Source: Tubiluchus corallicola
Taxonomy: Eukaryota; Priapulida; Priapulimorpha; Priapulimorphida; Tubiluchidae
DNA: 64,000 bases
Direction of reading: 5' to 3'
NCBI GenBank assembly: GCA_030141605.1
Contig: JAQGDQ010002370.1
Location: 525,167-589,166, forward strand
The translations under genes were made by a program, and so were the position numbers. Shown one piece after another: positions 25,601 to 58,487 of this stretch. A model generated the notes under the pieces. The model had not been told where the DNA came from, made no database searches, and worked only from the letters and a program-made list of their open reading frames with translations. Each line of letters opens with the position of its first letter. The stretch's first letter is position 1.

Positions 25601-27412
25601 TGTGTTCTCATATTTTCCCTTTTAATGCTAAATGGAAAACACCTTACTGTTTACATTTAAGATTTTTGATTTAACAAAGATCTTGATTAACACTTTTGTG
25701 TAATTAAAGTGATTAATAGTTTACACTTTCTTATTGATTGCAGGGATTTTGGATAACACTTTTCTTCTGTTTTACTAATCATGAGGTAAGTCGTAATCTG
25801 ATACCGTCCAATTTGAAAATTTCGTTAGAAATTTAAAACACCTCAGAAGGTCGCAGGCTGCGGGTCACCATAGCAATAGTCTGCGCACTCCACAGAATCT
25901 AGAACATGCAACAGACTAACGTGTTTACAATTTTTAGACTAAATTTTCATGTAAAAGGCGTCGCACATTTACCGCTCATTACCTTCTGTTGGGATATCAT
26001 AGTATGCGAATATGAGACTTGAGACAATGCTTCACGATTCGCAAGAATACATAACAAGTCCTGTACGTGACCTACAAACGGCAAGCCACGAAATAAGATT
26101 TAATATTTAATCAATGTTTTCATTACTTACGTTTTTTATTATTTTTGTCACAGCTCTGAAACGAGGCATTAAGCAAGTTTCAACAGCGTGAAAACACAGC
26201 CAATACTGTTATGCATCTCGAGCTTTTACAAGTGCATACCTTTCATTAATTTGTGTAATGTATGTGCTGAGCTAGCGTACTGGGCTGTGTAATGGCTGGC
26301 AACTTTGATACTAAGCCCCTCTATACACACTCACATTCGCACGCACGGATACGCATATCGCTGTGCACGTGGAATTTAAAATTGCGTACCATGGTCATGG
26401 AATTTGAGGTATTGCCAAAATTTGTACATTATTACCCCATAAAAAGAAAAATAGATGTTGGAAGTATATTGAGTTTAGCCAATAAACAACAAGCGGTTTG
26501 CTCAAAGTACAATTTTATATGTTACATGATAACTTACGGGCCGGTTCTAGTAAATTCATCGATGCTATCGCACGAGCCAGAATGATTTTGATGAACTTCT
26601 TCGAAATTATTGAACCGTAAATTAAGCAGCTTGACACCGCATGGAGAAAAAGCATTTCCCCAGAGGAACGGCCTTCGCATATGTTAGTGAAATATTATTC
26701 TTAGTCGTATCTCGTTCCAAATTCTCAAGTAGGCGCTAGAACGTAATTTCTGTAATTGCAAAATTTTGACTCTTTCAGCAGCTGTAGCCTACCACATTTA
26801 TAAGAAAATTGTGTTCACAAATAAAGTTACTCAAAATAACTAATTGAGTTGAACTACCTGTTTATTATGGTTTGTGTGTGGGTGTGTCGGTGCATATACT
26901 CGATCGATAAGCCAAAAATTAGTGTCAGACCTAGTTGTTCACAAGCTGCATCATTAAGTCATTTCATTCTTTGATTTAGTAAAGTTTGAACAACACATGT
27001 AAACGGCACTAAATCAATGGTACCACCTGCCTCTATAAAGTTTAACGCTATAAAGTTTCAACTTTTTCAGAAATTATAAGTTTTTTAGTGTAAAAATACA
27101 TTTTAGGATGTTAAATACAAAACATAACCAAAAGTAATACGGAATATAAACTTCTTACTGCAGGTGAAAAGCTTACTGAAGCCATACTTTCTTCAACGCA
27201 CGGGGTCTCTTTTGTCAACAAGGACTAGCAGCAGTTACTTAGCTTCTCTTCGTTCTAGCATAACAAGGCGACGCGGAACTTCAGCTGCAAGAGCCTCTGA
27301 TTCGCCAAACGTATGCGCTGCAGTGCATACGGCTGGACAACAACCCGACTACATACCAATGACATTTGTAAATTGCAACCAGGGTGCTCAAAGACCTGGT
27401 GCAACAGAGTAG
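7926..27412 (+). CDS. Class B1 (secretin family) peptide-hormone GPCR, 12 recognised exons
   Basis: Exons: 7926?-7992, 13091-13225, 15776-15885, 19779-19882, 21171-21288, 21945-22098, 22320-22380, 24005-24074, 24878-24966, 25264-25399, 25744-25785 and 27164-27412 (stop TAG). Intron phases join correctly throughout. The ectodomain has the six-Cys hormone-receptor pattern: Cys 1 in the first exon, CPAHFDGILCW and YLTCPAF in the second, CLLGGTW and NCKP in the third, with NNT, NAS, NWS and NSS glycosylation sequons. Seven membrane helices follow, with the TM3 Cys, FVLIGWG closing TM4, CWMDSDGY in loop 2, LLPLLG in TM6, and FCFTNHEV in TM7/helix 8 followed by a basic Ser-rich tail. The 42-bp exon encoding 14 TM7 residues is a hallmark of this family. 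Best resemblance is to calcitonin/CRF-type receptors; the ligand is unknown. The signal-peptide exon was not found and the first exon is tentative. Confidence 0.9.
9147..9291. repeat. Copy of nucleoside-transporter intron boundary plus (CT)n
   Basis: About 80 bp of unique sequence (9147-9224) followed by a 67-bp CT array is nearly identical to 34068-34292, inside copy A of the SLC28 gene. The shared block includes the reverse complement of the splice acceptor and the first few bases of transporter exon 10. It therefore looks like a displaced gene fragment rather than an independent repeat. Confidence 0.75.
10862..11530 (+). pseudogene. Decayed transposon-associated coding remnant, possible CXC (tesmin/TSO1-like) end
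   Basis: An 81-codon frame (10862-11107) contains LERFVTLLYDTAS. After a stop the reading continues in shifted frames with LFTRKAMSMEAFSPTSAG, a TRHVVYEAG-like segment and finally CKCVQARLVCTAWSK. I recall this order of motifs from repetitive invertebrate proteins ending in Cys-rich CXC repeats. Frameshifts and stops are frequent, so it is not a functional gene. It lies between the arms of the inverted-repeat element, so it is probably that element's former cargo. The family assignment is from memory of motif order and is uncertain. Confidence 0.4.
11629..11850. repeat. Trinucleotide array (AAT)n/(AAC)n with ATAATG variants
   Basis: About 220 bp of AAT-type triplets turn into AAC triplets near 11782. 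The open frames it creates on both strands (poly-Asn, poly-Leu, poly-Tyr) are artefacts. Confidence 0.95.
12646..12921 (-). other. Unrecognised 91-codon open frame next to the inverted-repeat element
   Basis: The minus-strand frame is Cys- and Trp-containing (SRWAVVCECWLPACG) and looks more protein-like than neighbouring frames. I do not recognise it, and it has no clear splice sites. It directly abuts the outer end of the 2.7-kb element, so it may belong to an older mobile element or a decayed exon. Confidence 0.2.
13226..19778. other. GPCR introns without other recognised features
   Basis: Apart from the exon at 15776-15885, this AT-rich span shows only a short TA array (17326-17371) and a TGTCTG-rich patch near 17100-17150. 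I see no RNA gene or transposon signature. Confidence 0.5.
17326..17371. repeat. (TA)n microsatellite
   Basis: Forty-six bases of nearly pure TA, interrupted by TAAATATACA, within a GPCR intron. Confidence 0.9.
20520..21030 (+). repeat. Diverged interspersed repeat, copy 1
   Basis: Segments such as ACTATAGTT, CCTATCTCG, AACTTTTTAAAA and CTGCCTCACA, and a final GCGGATAAAA block, recur in the same order at 27690-28110. Identity is modest, so this is an old repeat family of unknown class. The copy lies in the intron before the GPCR exon at 21171. Confidence 0.5.
22440..22659. repeat. Degenerate GAAT/GATT tetranucleotide tract followed by (TA)n
   Basis: From 22440 to 22565 the sequence is a decayed array of GAATGAAC/GATTGATT-like tetramers. 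A pure 72-bp TA array follows at 22588-22659. Both lie in a GPCR intron. Confidence 0.85.
25117..25172. repeat. (ACG/ATG)n trinucleotide array
   Basis: About 18 triplets alternate between GACGAC and GATGAT blocks, in the GPCR intron between exons at 24878 and 25264. Confidence 0.9.
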
Positions 27413-27689
27413 CTTGGAGCTAGATATAGGTTATACGAGGGTTAGATTAATTTTGCAGCTCGATCAGCTTGTAAATCTTTGGTAGACGTAAACATTCTAA
27501 ACTAGCTAGCTACTACATCAACAAGACTGATTGAATTCAGATCCAAATCTGCGAGCGTAACATAATGTAACGCCCTGATTATGTTTACACCTGACTATAC
27601 CTGGTACAGCGTGTTTCACTTATGTCAATACTTGTAGATTATTATGCTCACATGTGACTAACCAATGCGAAAAGTGCGGGAGGTTTGTC

Positions 27690-28110
27690 ATTTCGTGACT
27701 CTGCGTACTATAGTTCTCACTAATTTTCATATTTTGGTTCCTGTCTCGACCCTTTAAATAATTTAAGGTTTTTTAAAGAAAAGCTAGGCCTCCCAACTTT
27801 TTAAAACTCCAAGTATACATCTACCTCACAATACCTAAATATTTATGAAAAAAAATAATTTTAAGAAAGCCATGGGAAGAGTTGAAGGGCAATCCAAATA
27901 TTGACTTATGTACAGTGTCCTTGGCTTTTTGACAGATCTTTTAAAGTGACTCTAGACCTCTGTCCTTCCGAGTTGTCAATAATTAAAAAAATAAAAACTT
28001 GGACGGCCTGGCGTCATGAAATGACAACAATCAGCGTATGGGTATGGGTTCTCTTAGATCTGGGATGCTAGCGCTCGCAGATAAAAGTCATATTGCACAA
28101 GAACTTTCTC
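27690..28110 (+). repeat. Diverged interspersed repeat, copy 2
   Basis: This is a direct-orientation relative of 20520-21030, sharing ACTATAGTT, CCTGTCTCG, AACTTTTTAAAA, CTACCTCACA and a final CGCAGATAAAA block. It lies 280 bp downstream of the GPCR stop codon and may form part of its 3' UTR, because the first AATAAA (27990) falls inside it. Confidence 0.5.
27990..27995 (+). terminator. Candidate polyadenylation signal of the GPCR gene
   Basis: An AATAAA occurs about 580 bp after the stop codon. It is the clearest downstream signal I found, but AT-rich sequence makes chance matches common. Confidence 0.3.
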
Positions 28111-30510
<2,400 letters not shown>

Positions 30511-30751
30511 CAGGCCAAAAATTATTAACGCCGAAAATTACTATGAAATGATAAATGCATAGTTTCATATTCAAAGATTGTCTTATTCTTCTCGCAAGAC
30601 GCAAACAAATTTAAGGAATTGTTACAGAGATTTTTGGTGTAACGCACGTTACATCTGATTTGCGTTAATAAAATAGCCACAGTTTTGTTTAAAGTCTGCT
30701 GTGATGTTTTCACTATTCGAAGTTTCTTTCATCTTATACTACCTATAAGAA

Positions 30752-30757
30752 TTTATT
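30752..30757 (-). terminator. Candidate polyadenylation signal of nucleoside transporter A
   Basis: TTTATT on the plus strand reads AATAAA on the minus strand, about 260 bp past the transporter A stop codon. This is positional evidence only. Confidence 0.3.
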
Positions 30758-31014
30758 ACTATTATGGCTGTAACACTACAATATTAGTATACTGTAGTAT
30801 TTAGTATATATTAACATATACATATTAATGCCACAGTCCACGGCACATTTTCACTTGGACAGATAACAAATTGCTTATATTTGGACCAATTTTCGAAAAA
30901 ATACCTGTGCTGCTCTACGATAAATAAACTCAACGCAAGTGCTCCATATGCATATGGGCTTAAAAGTACAGTCCATAAGAAATTTGTAGCATGGAGTCTG
31001 ATGTGAAGCATACA

Positions 31015-40723
<9,709 letters not shown>

Positions 40724-42136
40724 TTTCAAAATTATTCTATTTTATTTCATTATCATTTACTGTGTAACGATTACTTTTTTTATTACGCAGAAACACTCAC
40801 ACCTTGTTGAACATATAATGTCTCAAAACGACAACACGATCGATTTAAGAACAGGAAGTGTTTTACAGGAAATCGTGACATTTAATTTAACTACATACTT
40901 TTGGTTACTCGTAGCAATATTATAGGTAACAGAGTCGAAAAAGTTACAGGGACTGTAACCTAATTAAGATTCTGCATGCATTTTATATTAATATCTGGGT
41001 ATTCCCAAAACGCTTTTGAAAATAATGGGTCATTCAGGTAATTCATGTCGCGGACTAACAGCTAATGGATGAACTATAGATTCTGAGGATTCAGACGCAG
41101 GTGTTACTCAACGTAAAGCCTGTGCAACGCAGTAACTAATAAATTAACCAACTGACTTACTCACTAACAGAATACCGAACTAACCGACTGTGACTGTCTA
41201 TAACTAACCATTCCACCTGTCAATCAAGCTCATCACTAGTGGACATGTAGGTGGATAATTATTGGCAAACTGCATCATAAAGCCAACACTCAAAACGATA
41301 TTAATGCTTTGGCACATCCAGAATTTATTATGCTTATAAGGAAATTTATTATCATACACTACTAAGCGCGTTAAAGTTATTTGCGAGCCGTTGCATTTTT
41401 TCTTCTTAGATGTTCGTATGATCCTTTTTAGATAAGCTTAATGCAGCCTCACAAAACATCTTCAAAATACTGTCCTGCTTATCTCGTTTGTGAGAGGCAA
41501 GATCATGACTTGATTATGATAACACAGAGCGAGGAAGAGAAACAGATTAAGTGTATGTGTGTGTGTGTGTGGGGTTGGGTGGGGTGGGGGGTGGTGGTGT
41601 ATGCGTGCGTGCGTGTGTGTGTGGTATGTGCATGTGCGTGTGTGCGCGTGTGTGTGTGGCTGCGTGTGTGTGAGCATGTGTGCGTGTGTGCGCGCGCGTG
41701 CGTGTGTGTGTGAGAGAGATTATTAATTTATTTATAGTTTTAACTACTAACTTTCATTTATATTTTGTCATTTACTATGTGCAATTAACTGTATGGCCGA
41801 TTTTATGTCTGAGATAGATAAAATTAAAAAGCTGAAGAAAGAAAGATTGGCAAAAACAGAAATTACCCATAGTTCATTTTGTTTAATGCCTTGAAGTTCG
41901 TTGCACTTATAGTCAATTTTTTTCCTGACGCATAGAAGAGAGTACGTTTTTACCATAAACTAGCACTGATTGTCTACCTTTAATATATATTTATATTATT
42001 TTATTTTATCATTATTAATAATATTATTATTATTACTACTATATTAAGAAAAGAAACAATTAAATAAACAAACAAAAAAATAAATAGTATAAATAAATAA
42101 ATAAAGAATTAAAGTGTATAAAATTGGCTAATTGAA
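40724..42136. other. Spacer between the two transporter genes
   Basis: This 1.4-kb interval should contain the promoter of transporter A and the 3' end of transporter B. It holds a GT/G-rich array at 41551-41712 and AT-rich simple sequence at 42000-42110. No TATA element could be assigned with confidence. Confidence 0.5.
41551..41712. repeat. (GT)n array with G-run cluster
   Basis: A GT microsatellite is interrupted at about 41569-41600 by GGGG, GGG, GGGG and GGGGGG runs separated by one to three bases, a pattern able to form a G-quadruplex on the plus strand. Confidence 0.85.
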
Positions 42137-51500
<9,364 letters not shown>

Positions 51501-52084
51501 ATGTATGCAAACGATATTTGACAATTGTCATTATTTTTGGACAAACCACTCAAACAAGGCAACGTACAATGGCAATTATGGTTAGGGCTAAGGGGTAAGC
51601 TACAACAAGAGGTTGTTGTACAATATCTACAGGAATGGTGTTTATAATGGCAAATCATCAACTGTTCCCTGTTCTGTTTCTGTTTCTCTGATGTTTCCCT
51701 GGCATGTTCTGTTTCACCGACGAACCAGACTACAAAGCACCCAAGTGTCAGTAGGTATGTACTATAGCCGAGTGAGTACCCATATAGATATAGTAGAGGT
51801 TACAGAATAATTCATATAGCTGAACTCGAGACGTTTAAGCTACCTCAATAGGAATATACAGTACTATGTGGTAATGTGGCAATCGCTAAACATTTGTAAT
51901 TGTATAGCAGTAAAAGTAATTCTATTTTGGGTAGTCTTGTATGTATTTTGTTGCCTTTTCCTGTATGTATATAGTCTGTATAATTGTTTTATTACGCCAA
52001 AGTATTATTTTTGCAATTATATATTGTTTTCACGTTCAAGCACTTCAGATAATTTTGATTGGTTCAGCCGTTAACAATTGTACA
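51501..52084. other. Upstream flank of transporter B
   Basis: The missing 5' exons and promoter of transporter B could lie here or further upstream beyond the LINE. I could not pick a start codon with a compatible phase and donor. No other gene is visible. Confidence 0.4.
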
Positions 52085-53007
52085 ACATTCCATTGCTATT
52101 AACTGGTGGAATACTAATGGTTTTTTTATCGTGCGAATAACCAATTGTTTAACAAACTAGATGACGCTGATTTTATCTCAACTAACAGCTGACATAATAT
52201 GCCTCAACGAAACTCATTCAGATTATTCAAAAACGCTTAAAATTCCTGGCTACTCCTGTTTGCAAAACTGTCGACCCAAATATGGAAAGCGAGTCTTTGG
52301 AGGTGTAGCAGTTTTTGTTAAAAATACTTTATGCAAAGGAATAAAATTTCTGCCACTGACCTGGTCTGAATACATTTGGCTAAATTTGGATAACTTATAT
52401 TTCCACTTAAAAAAATCTAGGTAGGTTTATATGAATTCAAGAAGAAAATATTATTAAATTTAAAGAGTTTATGAATGGCGATATCATGCTAATCGGAGAT
52501 TTTAATTCTAAAACCAACTGTAAACTAGATTACATAGTGAATGATTATGACACGTATATGCCCTTACCTCCTGATTACGTATGCGATAGTTATATGCTCA
52601 AAAGGAATAGTCGTACCGATGATTATGGTCAGAAACTTCTTGAACTATGTAAATCGTGCAGTCTTAGAATTCTGAATGGGCGATTCTATTGGCAGGTTTA
52701 CTTTTCATAACGTTAGAGGCTCTAGCGTCATTGATTACGCTGTTGTTAGTAGCGATTTGATAGATAAAGTAGTATCGTTTGAAGTGTCAGGAAAAGTGTC
52801 AGATCATTGCCAAATTTCTATGACATTGAGAAGTTTAATATATACCGTAAATGGCATTAATTATCCATTAAGAAAATTTCCGAAAAAATGCGATCGAATG
52901 ACTTAACTCGGGAACACTTTCAACTCTGAAATCCGGCGCAGTAAATTGCCAAATCACTGCGTTCATGCAACAGAATTATATTGTAAACGAGAACGAGATA
53001 GAAGCAG

Positions 53008-53126
53008 TGCCTATTTCAAGGGAGAGAAGTGGGGATACTTCCCCGGGGCCTCACCCTCCAAGGGGGCCTCGCGCCAAGGTAACATTTTTTAGCTTTATGC
53101 GAACATACTGCCTCCTCTCCCTCCCT

Positions 53127-53190
<64 letters not shown>

Positions 53191-53458
53191 CTGCACGCGT
53201 GCCGTTTGCCAGTATTGACAAGTATTAAGGACTGGTCTTGAGAATAAAGCAGTTTTTCTTTCAATTGTTCTTTCCTTTAACAACTGTATAACTCCATATT
53301 TTCTCTTCGAAAATACTTCTCCGGCGTTCTGGCAGTTCAAAAATTTTCTGGGCGGCAACCATGGTGACGATACCCCCCCCCCGACGCTTCGCCCCACCTC
53401 CGATGGGACCTCACACGCCCCACTTCCCCAGGCCTCGCCTAGGCTGAAATAGGCCCTG
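53008..53458. mobile_element. 451-bp TIR element inserted in the LINE, with 11-bp target duplication
   Basis: Near-identical GATAGAAGC(A/G)G copies flank the insert (52997-53007, 53459-53469). Termini TGCCTATTTCA and the complement of TGAAATAGGCC form short inverted repeats. The interior has GGGGCCTC-rich ends and a CT array (53127-53187). Removing the insert and one flank copy rejoins the LINE between endonuclease and RT. Superfamily unclear. Confidence 0.7.
53127..53187. repeat. (CT)n microsatellite within the TIR insert
   Basis: A 61-bp CT run preceded by CCCTCCCTCCCCCC. It causes the Arg-Glu and Ser-Leu frames on the two strands. Confidence 0.95.
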
Positions 53459-56165
53459 GATAGAAGCGGCTGTTAATAACATTAATTCAATTTTGCTTAC
53501 AGCTGCACCTAAAATAGTTGAAATAAAAAAAATAAAAAGAAAAAGAAATGGTCTAAATAAAAAATAAACGCTAGACCCAGCAAAACGCCGGTCAGATAAG
53601 AAATGGTTTAAAAGTCAATGTAAAGCAGCCCATAACCGACTAAAATACTTGCATTTTAAATTGCAAAACACTCCATATAATAGTAACTTACGAGAACGGT
53701 GCTTTAGAGAACAGAAGTATTACAAAAAGATCAAGCAGAAAGCACACAGGGAATATCAAGTCTGTGTTATGAAACAACTAACTGAACTGGAAACTAAAAA
53801 TCCGAAGGCTTTTTGGAACCTAATGAAACACATGAAAGGTAATCAGAACCCTGAAAAAACCTTGAACAAGGGCGATGACATTGAACCAATAGTTTGGGTA
53901 GGACATTTTCGAAGTTTACTGAATAGTAAAGATAGCCACTGGAGAGAAGCTAAAAAACTGTCCGAGTATATTGCAGAAAATTGCACTTCTTTTTCTCAGC
54001 TAGATTATAGAATAGCTGATACGGAAATCCTGATAACCATTAGACAGTTAAAAAATAACAAAGGTGGCTTAATAAACGAAATGCTCAAAGCTTCAAGCCA
54101 AATTATGGTCCCTTGTCTTCGTAAGTTATTCAATTTGATCTTTTCTGGTTCCTGCTATCCTACCCAGTCGAAGAAAAGCAATACAAAAGTGGAAATGCAA
54201 CAGACCAAAACAATTTTAGAGGAATCGCCATTTCAAGCAGGTTAAGCAAATTAATTGCGAAAATTCTGAATAATAGGTCAGAAACATTTCTGAGTGATAA
54301 TAACATTCTCCAGTCAAATAGGATTTAAAAAGGGCTGTCGTACCAGTAATCATATGTTCACCTTAAAAACACTTATCGATAAATTTTTGAAACGAAATCA
54401 TAAACTTTATTGTTGTTTCGTTGATTTGCGCAAAGCCTTTGATTCAGTTTGGCGAATTGGATTGTACTATAAACTGTTACAAAATAATGTAGGTGGTTAT
54501 TTCCTTAAGATTTTGCAAAAAATGTACTCCAAAACTAATTAAACTAGCTGGCGATTAACAGAAGATATGCCATCCTCCTTAGGTATTAAGCAAGGATGTA
54601 CGTTGAGCCCAGCTCTCTTTTCCTTGTATATCGATGACTTGCCAACAGTTTTCACATCTAATGAATGCGATCCCGTCAGTCTAGGCAATTTTGAAACCAA
54701 CTGTCGTCTCTATGCAGGTGATATGGTCTTACTTTCTTGTTCCCAGTCAGGATTGCAACAATGCCTTAATAAGCTGAATAATTATTGTAGGGAATAGGTT
54801 CTGGAAGTTAACACTAAAAAGACAGAAATTATTGTTTTTAACAAAGCAGGCAGAATTCTAAAACTGAAACTTTACCTACGGGTCTGATAAGTTGAATATA
54901 ATCCAATCCTATAAATACTTAGGGGTCGAATACTTTGTGTCTGGCGCTTTGCTGACCAAACTAAAAGACAAAGGCCTAAAAGCTTTTACTGCATGAAAAA
55001 GTACATCTCAAACTGTGGAAACCCACATATTATTATCAAATTATTTGAACATACTGAACCTACCATACTATATGGCTCTTGTGTATAGGGACTTAGTATT
55101 ATTACAATTAAAAACAACTTCCCGCATATTCAAACTAAATTTGACAGTGTGCCAATCGAAGAGGCCAATATTAATATGGAAATGTCAATAACAAATCAAG
55201 CAAATGTGCGACGAGGGCAGAACTGGGCCGTTTCCCCATTTTTATTAAAATAATTAAGGACACAATCCGCTACTAGATACATGTTATTATATTAGCCAAC
55301 ATTATGATAGTTATGTATGCCAAGCTTATAACGAAAACCGAAACTTAGCTGAGAACTGTTTTTGTTGGACTACTTTTGTGAAGTATATATTGCGCGTATA
55401 ACATGTTTGGAATAACCAGACAACGTTTTCACTTAAGCGACTACTTAATACATTAGAAGAAAGAAATGCAAACTGATTATACTCTGTTTTGGAAAGAAGA
55501 AATACATAATGATAACAAGCCCAATAGACAAAACAAACTGCAAATGTATCGAACCTTCAAAAACAATATCAACTGGAAAACTATTTACTTTTTGGTTTTT
55601 CCAAATACTCTACAACAAAATTTACAAAATTGAGAATCAGCTCTCATACTTTGTGTATTGAAAGAGGGAGGTACGTTAAACCTAGAAAAATCCCAGCTGC
55701 GAATCGTATAGAAACTGGTTAAGAAATGTAATCGAATTACACTTTGTTATAAAATGCACATACTATAATTATCTAAAAGGAAAATTATATAATCACATCA
55801 ATGTAATTATTCCAGAATTTTTCTTTATGAGCGATGCCGATAAATTTTTATTCTTGATGGGATGTAGTGATTTAGAAGTAATTAAGGCAGTTATTGACTA
55901 TGTTGAAAAAGCGGTTTTGCGACATGATGAACAATATACTAGGTAATGATCATATCATTGAAAATGAGGCCTAATGAGTGACAATTTTCTTAAATACTGA
56001 TGATTAAACTTTTCATTAAATAACTAATATAACTAACAGGAAGATTTAATAATATTTGTTTTATTTGTATTTTTTGTGTGTATATAGTGCCATTAATTAT
56101 ATTTCAAAATTAAAATTGTATGTATGTCATGTATGTACTTTTAATACCAATAAATAAATATCCAA

Positions 56166-57784
56166 ATATATAACTAACTGGGGGCGATAGGAGATGTCTG
56201 TTCATATTCTTTTTGAGTCGTGTAAGGCTGCAGTTTTCGGGAAAACAATTTTCTGGTACAGAAATTCTTTGATAAGAAGTCCGATGGAAAAAAATTGTAT
56301 TCGTAAGTGCTTATTCTACATTCAAGAATGTGCAGGGTAAGCCTTTGAGAAACAGCAGAAAAGAGAGTACTACGAACAAACTGGCGGCATTTAAGAAGAA
56401 CTGAGGAGAGGTAAGGGTGCGTCTTCCACAGAAGTAGCAGTAAAATGTAGAAACAGATCTTTAGGGATATGCAAGCAGCTGCAGGGTTGACCAGATCGAT
56501 AATACAATTTAGCAGTTAAGCTGACACACGAAAAAGCCACCAGAAGCTATTATAAACCGCTAGAATTGTATACATTTACGCGTGACTTTTAGTTAATGAT
56601 TTAAGCCAGTTAACTATGTAGTATAATTATTATAATGAATATTTGAGGAAAAGCTGCTACTCTTACTAGCTACATTTAGACATTGTTTTACGTCGTTCGT
56701 CCAAAATGATTCATTTTTGGGAATGATACTGTCCCGCTCACGCACTTCCCACACAGCTTGTGAACGCGTTGCAGAGTCTACGTTATATAATTCCATTGAT
56801 GCAATTTAAATTTCAATCTTCAGTCTTCAATGGTAACTTGAATTTGGCTACTTCACAAAAACTACGCAATCTGAAATTTGCCATTAAGAAAGTGATGAAG
56901 TTTCTTTGTGCAGAATAAGTAGGTGGTTAGACAATTTTTTATTTCTTCGTTACGTCTGTTATACTCAGATTATGTCATGTGCAGGCATAACGTTTTGCTG
57001 AATTAGTTAGCGTTTTACATTGTTGTTTTTGTAATTAAGCCATGCTCGCAAGAGTTATCATAATACAATGGCATAATGATATTAATATTAACCGTTACAA
57101 TCATGGCATAATAAAAAGACGACACTATAAAACGCCAACTAATTCAGCAAAACGCGTACACAGAACATAATAACAATGTAGAATATATTAAGGATTTTTA
57201 CGATAATCTCTAAGATCAGAAACGTCTCAGCTATGTTGGAAAATGCACGTATCATCGCTAACATAGAAAAATAGCAGAGTTTTCCTGTAGATCACCCATC
57301 TAAGCACACACCGTAACACTCAGCTATTCCGTTTTAGATATTATCTTGTAGCCTAATGATTACTGTTAAACTTAATTAAAAAATATACACAAACCGAATG
57401 CCTTCTTACCTTGCTGTCAATAAAATTAAAATTCACTTTTTTCAGTTTGCAAAAATTTGAAGCCTACAGATTTCTAAACCTCATGTTGATTTGTCATTAG
57501 AAAAAGCACGTAAACAAACTATGAAGTCTATTATTTTTTTACTATACAGATCGGCTTTTCTTAAACAATAACCAAAACAATTCCAAATTTTCACTTTCTC
57601 TTTTGCATTCTAAAGCGGCTTCTTAAAAATTCTTATTTGAATTGCAAGATTGTCTCCTAGTTATACAGAACGTTCCACTGAATTCTGTTGGTACCATTAA
57701 TTTAGGACTAAGGACCAAAACAACGAACACTTTTTCTACAAAATTCGGAACAAGCGCTATATTTGTTTTCCATGTCCATAGCTA
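56166..57784. other. Non-coding interval with one MITE
   Basis: No gene is recognised. The only structured feature I see is the inverted-repeat element at 56991-57154. Confidence 0.5.
56991..57154. mobile_element. 164-bp MITE with about 27-bp terminal inverted repeats
   Basis: The left end CGTTTTGCTGAATTAGTTAG and the complement of the right end CGTTTTGCTGAATTAGTTGG differ at one base, and both continue into GCGTTTTA or similar. The interior is AT-rich with no coding frame. The target duplication is unclear. Confidence 0.75.
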
Positions 57785-57930
57785 TGTCGCGGTGCGCGGT
57801 AAAAATGGAACAGGTAAAAATGGCACAAGGAAAAATGGCACGGTAAACATGAAACTAGAAAAATGACACACGAAAGAATAGCACAGGAAAAATGGCACAG
57901 GTAAAAATGACACAGGAAAAATGGCACATA
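57785..57930 (+). repeat. Minisatellite, about 15-bp unit (GGTAAAAATGGCACA)
   Basis: About nine imperfect copies of AAAAATGGCACAGG. The reverse complement (TGTGCCATTTTTACC) forms matching arrays at about 58612-58760 and 59219-59367, so the arrays face each other across roughly 700 bp. Confidence 0.85.
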
Positions 57931-58487
57931 ATGTTATTTTAACGCAATTGATTTTTATAAAACGAATTATAATAAAACTAGGTCTGGTTCTTTTGATTCA
58001 AAAAATTTAACACAAAGATAAACGAGCAAACATACAAAAGTGTGTATTCATTGGTATTATATAGACTAGCAAAAGACTCACAAAATATTTGTTCATTAAG
58101 GCACCAATGTTCTACATAGGGTTTATCTACTTTGTCACCGTTAATTTTGGCGGTAGTAATAGTCTGACAAATATATATGTTCCAAGTCATCTTATGGGGC
58201 TATATACAATAATAAGTAAAAATTATAGACAGCGTTACTCAGTTGTACAAACGAGATTTTCTCGAAATAGAACCTGGAACTAACGCGAATTGTGTGTCCT
58301 TGTAGAAGTAATAAAAAGAAGTACTAAGCACTCCCTCTGACCACCTCAACGAAATGCTCTACGAAATTTTTTTTGTACATGGTGTTCGGTCAAGTTTTCC
58401 GAAAAAAGAACCGGTGAAAAGATTCCTATGTTGGCATTCTATAGTCTATAAGCACTTTTCTTAGGAAATCTGTTTTTGCATAACAGG
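57931..58487. other. Unique spacer between inverted minisatellites
   Basis: An AT-rich interval without a recognised gene. If the flanking opposed arrays are element termini, this is the element interior. Confidence 0.4.

Larger units (their letters stand above)
52085..56165 (+). mobile_element. Decayed non-LTR retrotransposon (LINE, AP-endonuclease plus reverse transcriptase; CR1/L2-like)
   Basis: Endonuclease motifs run from WNTNG (about 52109) through ADIICLNETH, LIGDFNSKT, SVIDYAVVS and the SDH box, in two frames (52161-52424, 52471-52906). A linker frame (53649-54245) precedes the reverse transcriptase. RT motifs are IGFKKGCRTSNH, FVDLRKAFDSVW, GIKQGCTLSP and the polymerase box YAGD in place of YADD (about 54714). 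LINE-like C-terminal pieces such as TEPTILYGSCV (about 55050) follow. The 3' end closes with AATAAATAAATATCC near 56150. Stops and frameshifts are frequent, and a separate element interrupts it at 53008-53458, so it is inactive. The clade assignment is tentative. Confidence 0.88.

Noticed and set aside
51614-52074. Missing first exons of transporter B
   Set aside because: No minus-strand ATG followed by an open frame and a phase-compatible donor could be found.
57785-57930. CRISPR-like spaced repeats
   Set aside because: Units are adjacent and imperfect without unique spacers, and the window is eukaryotic.
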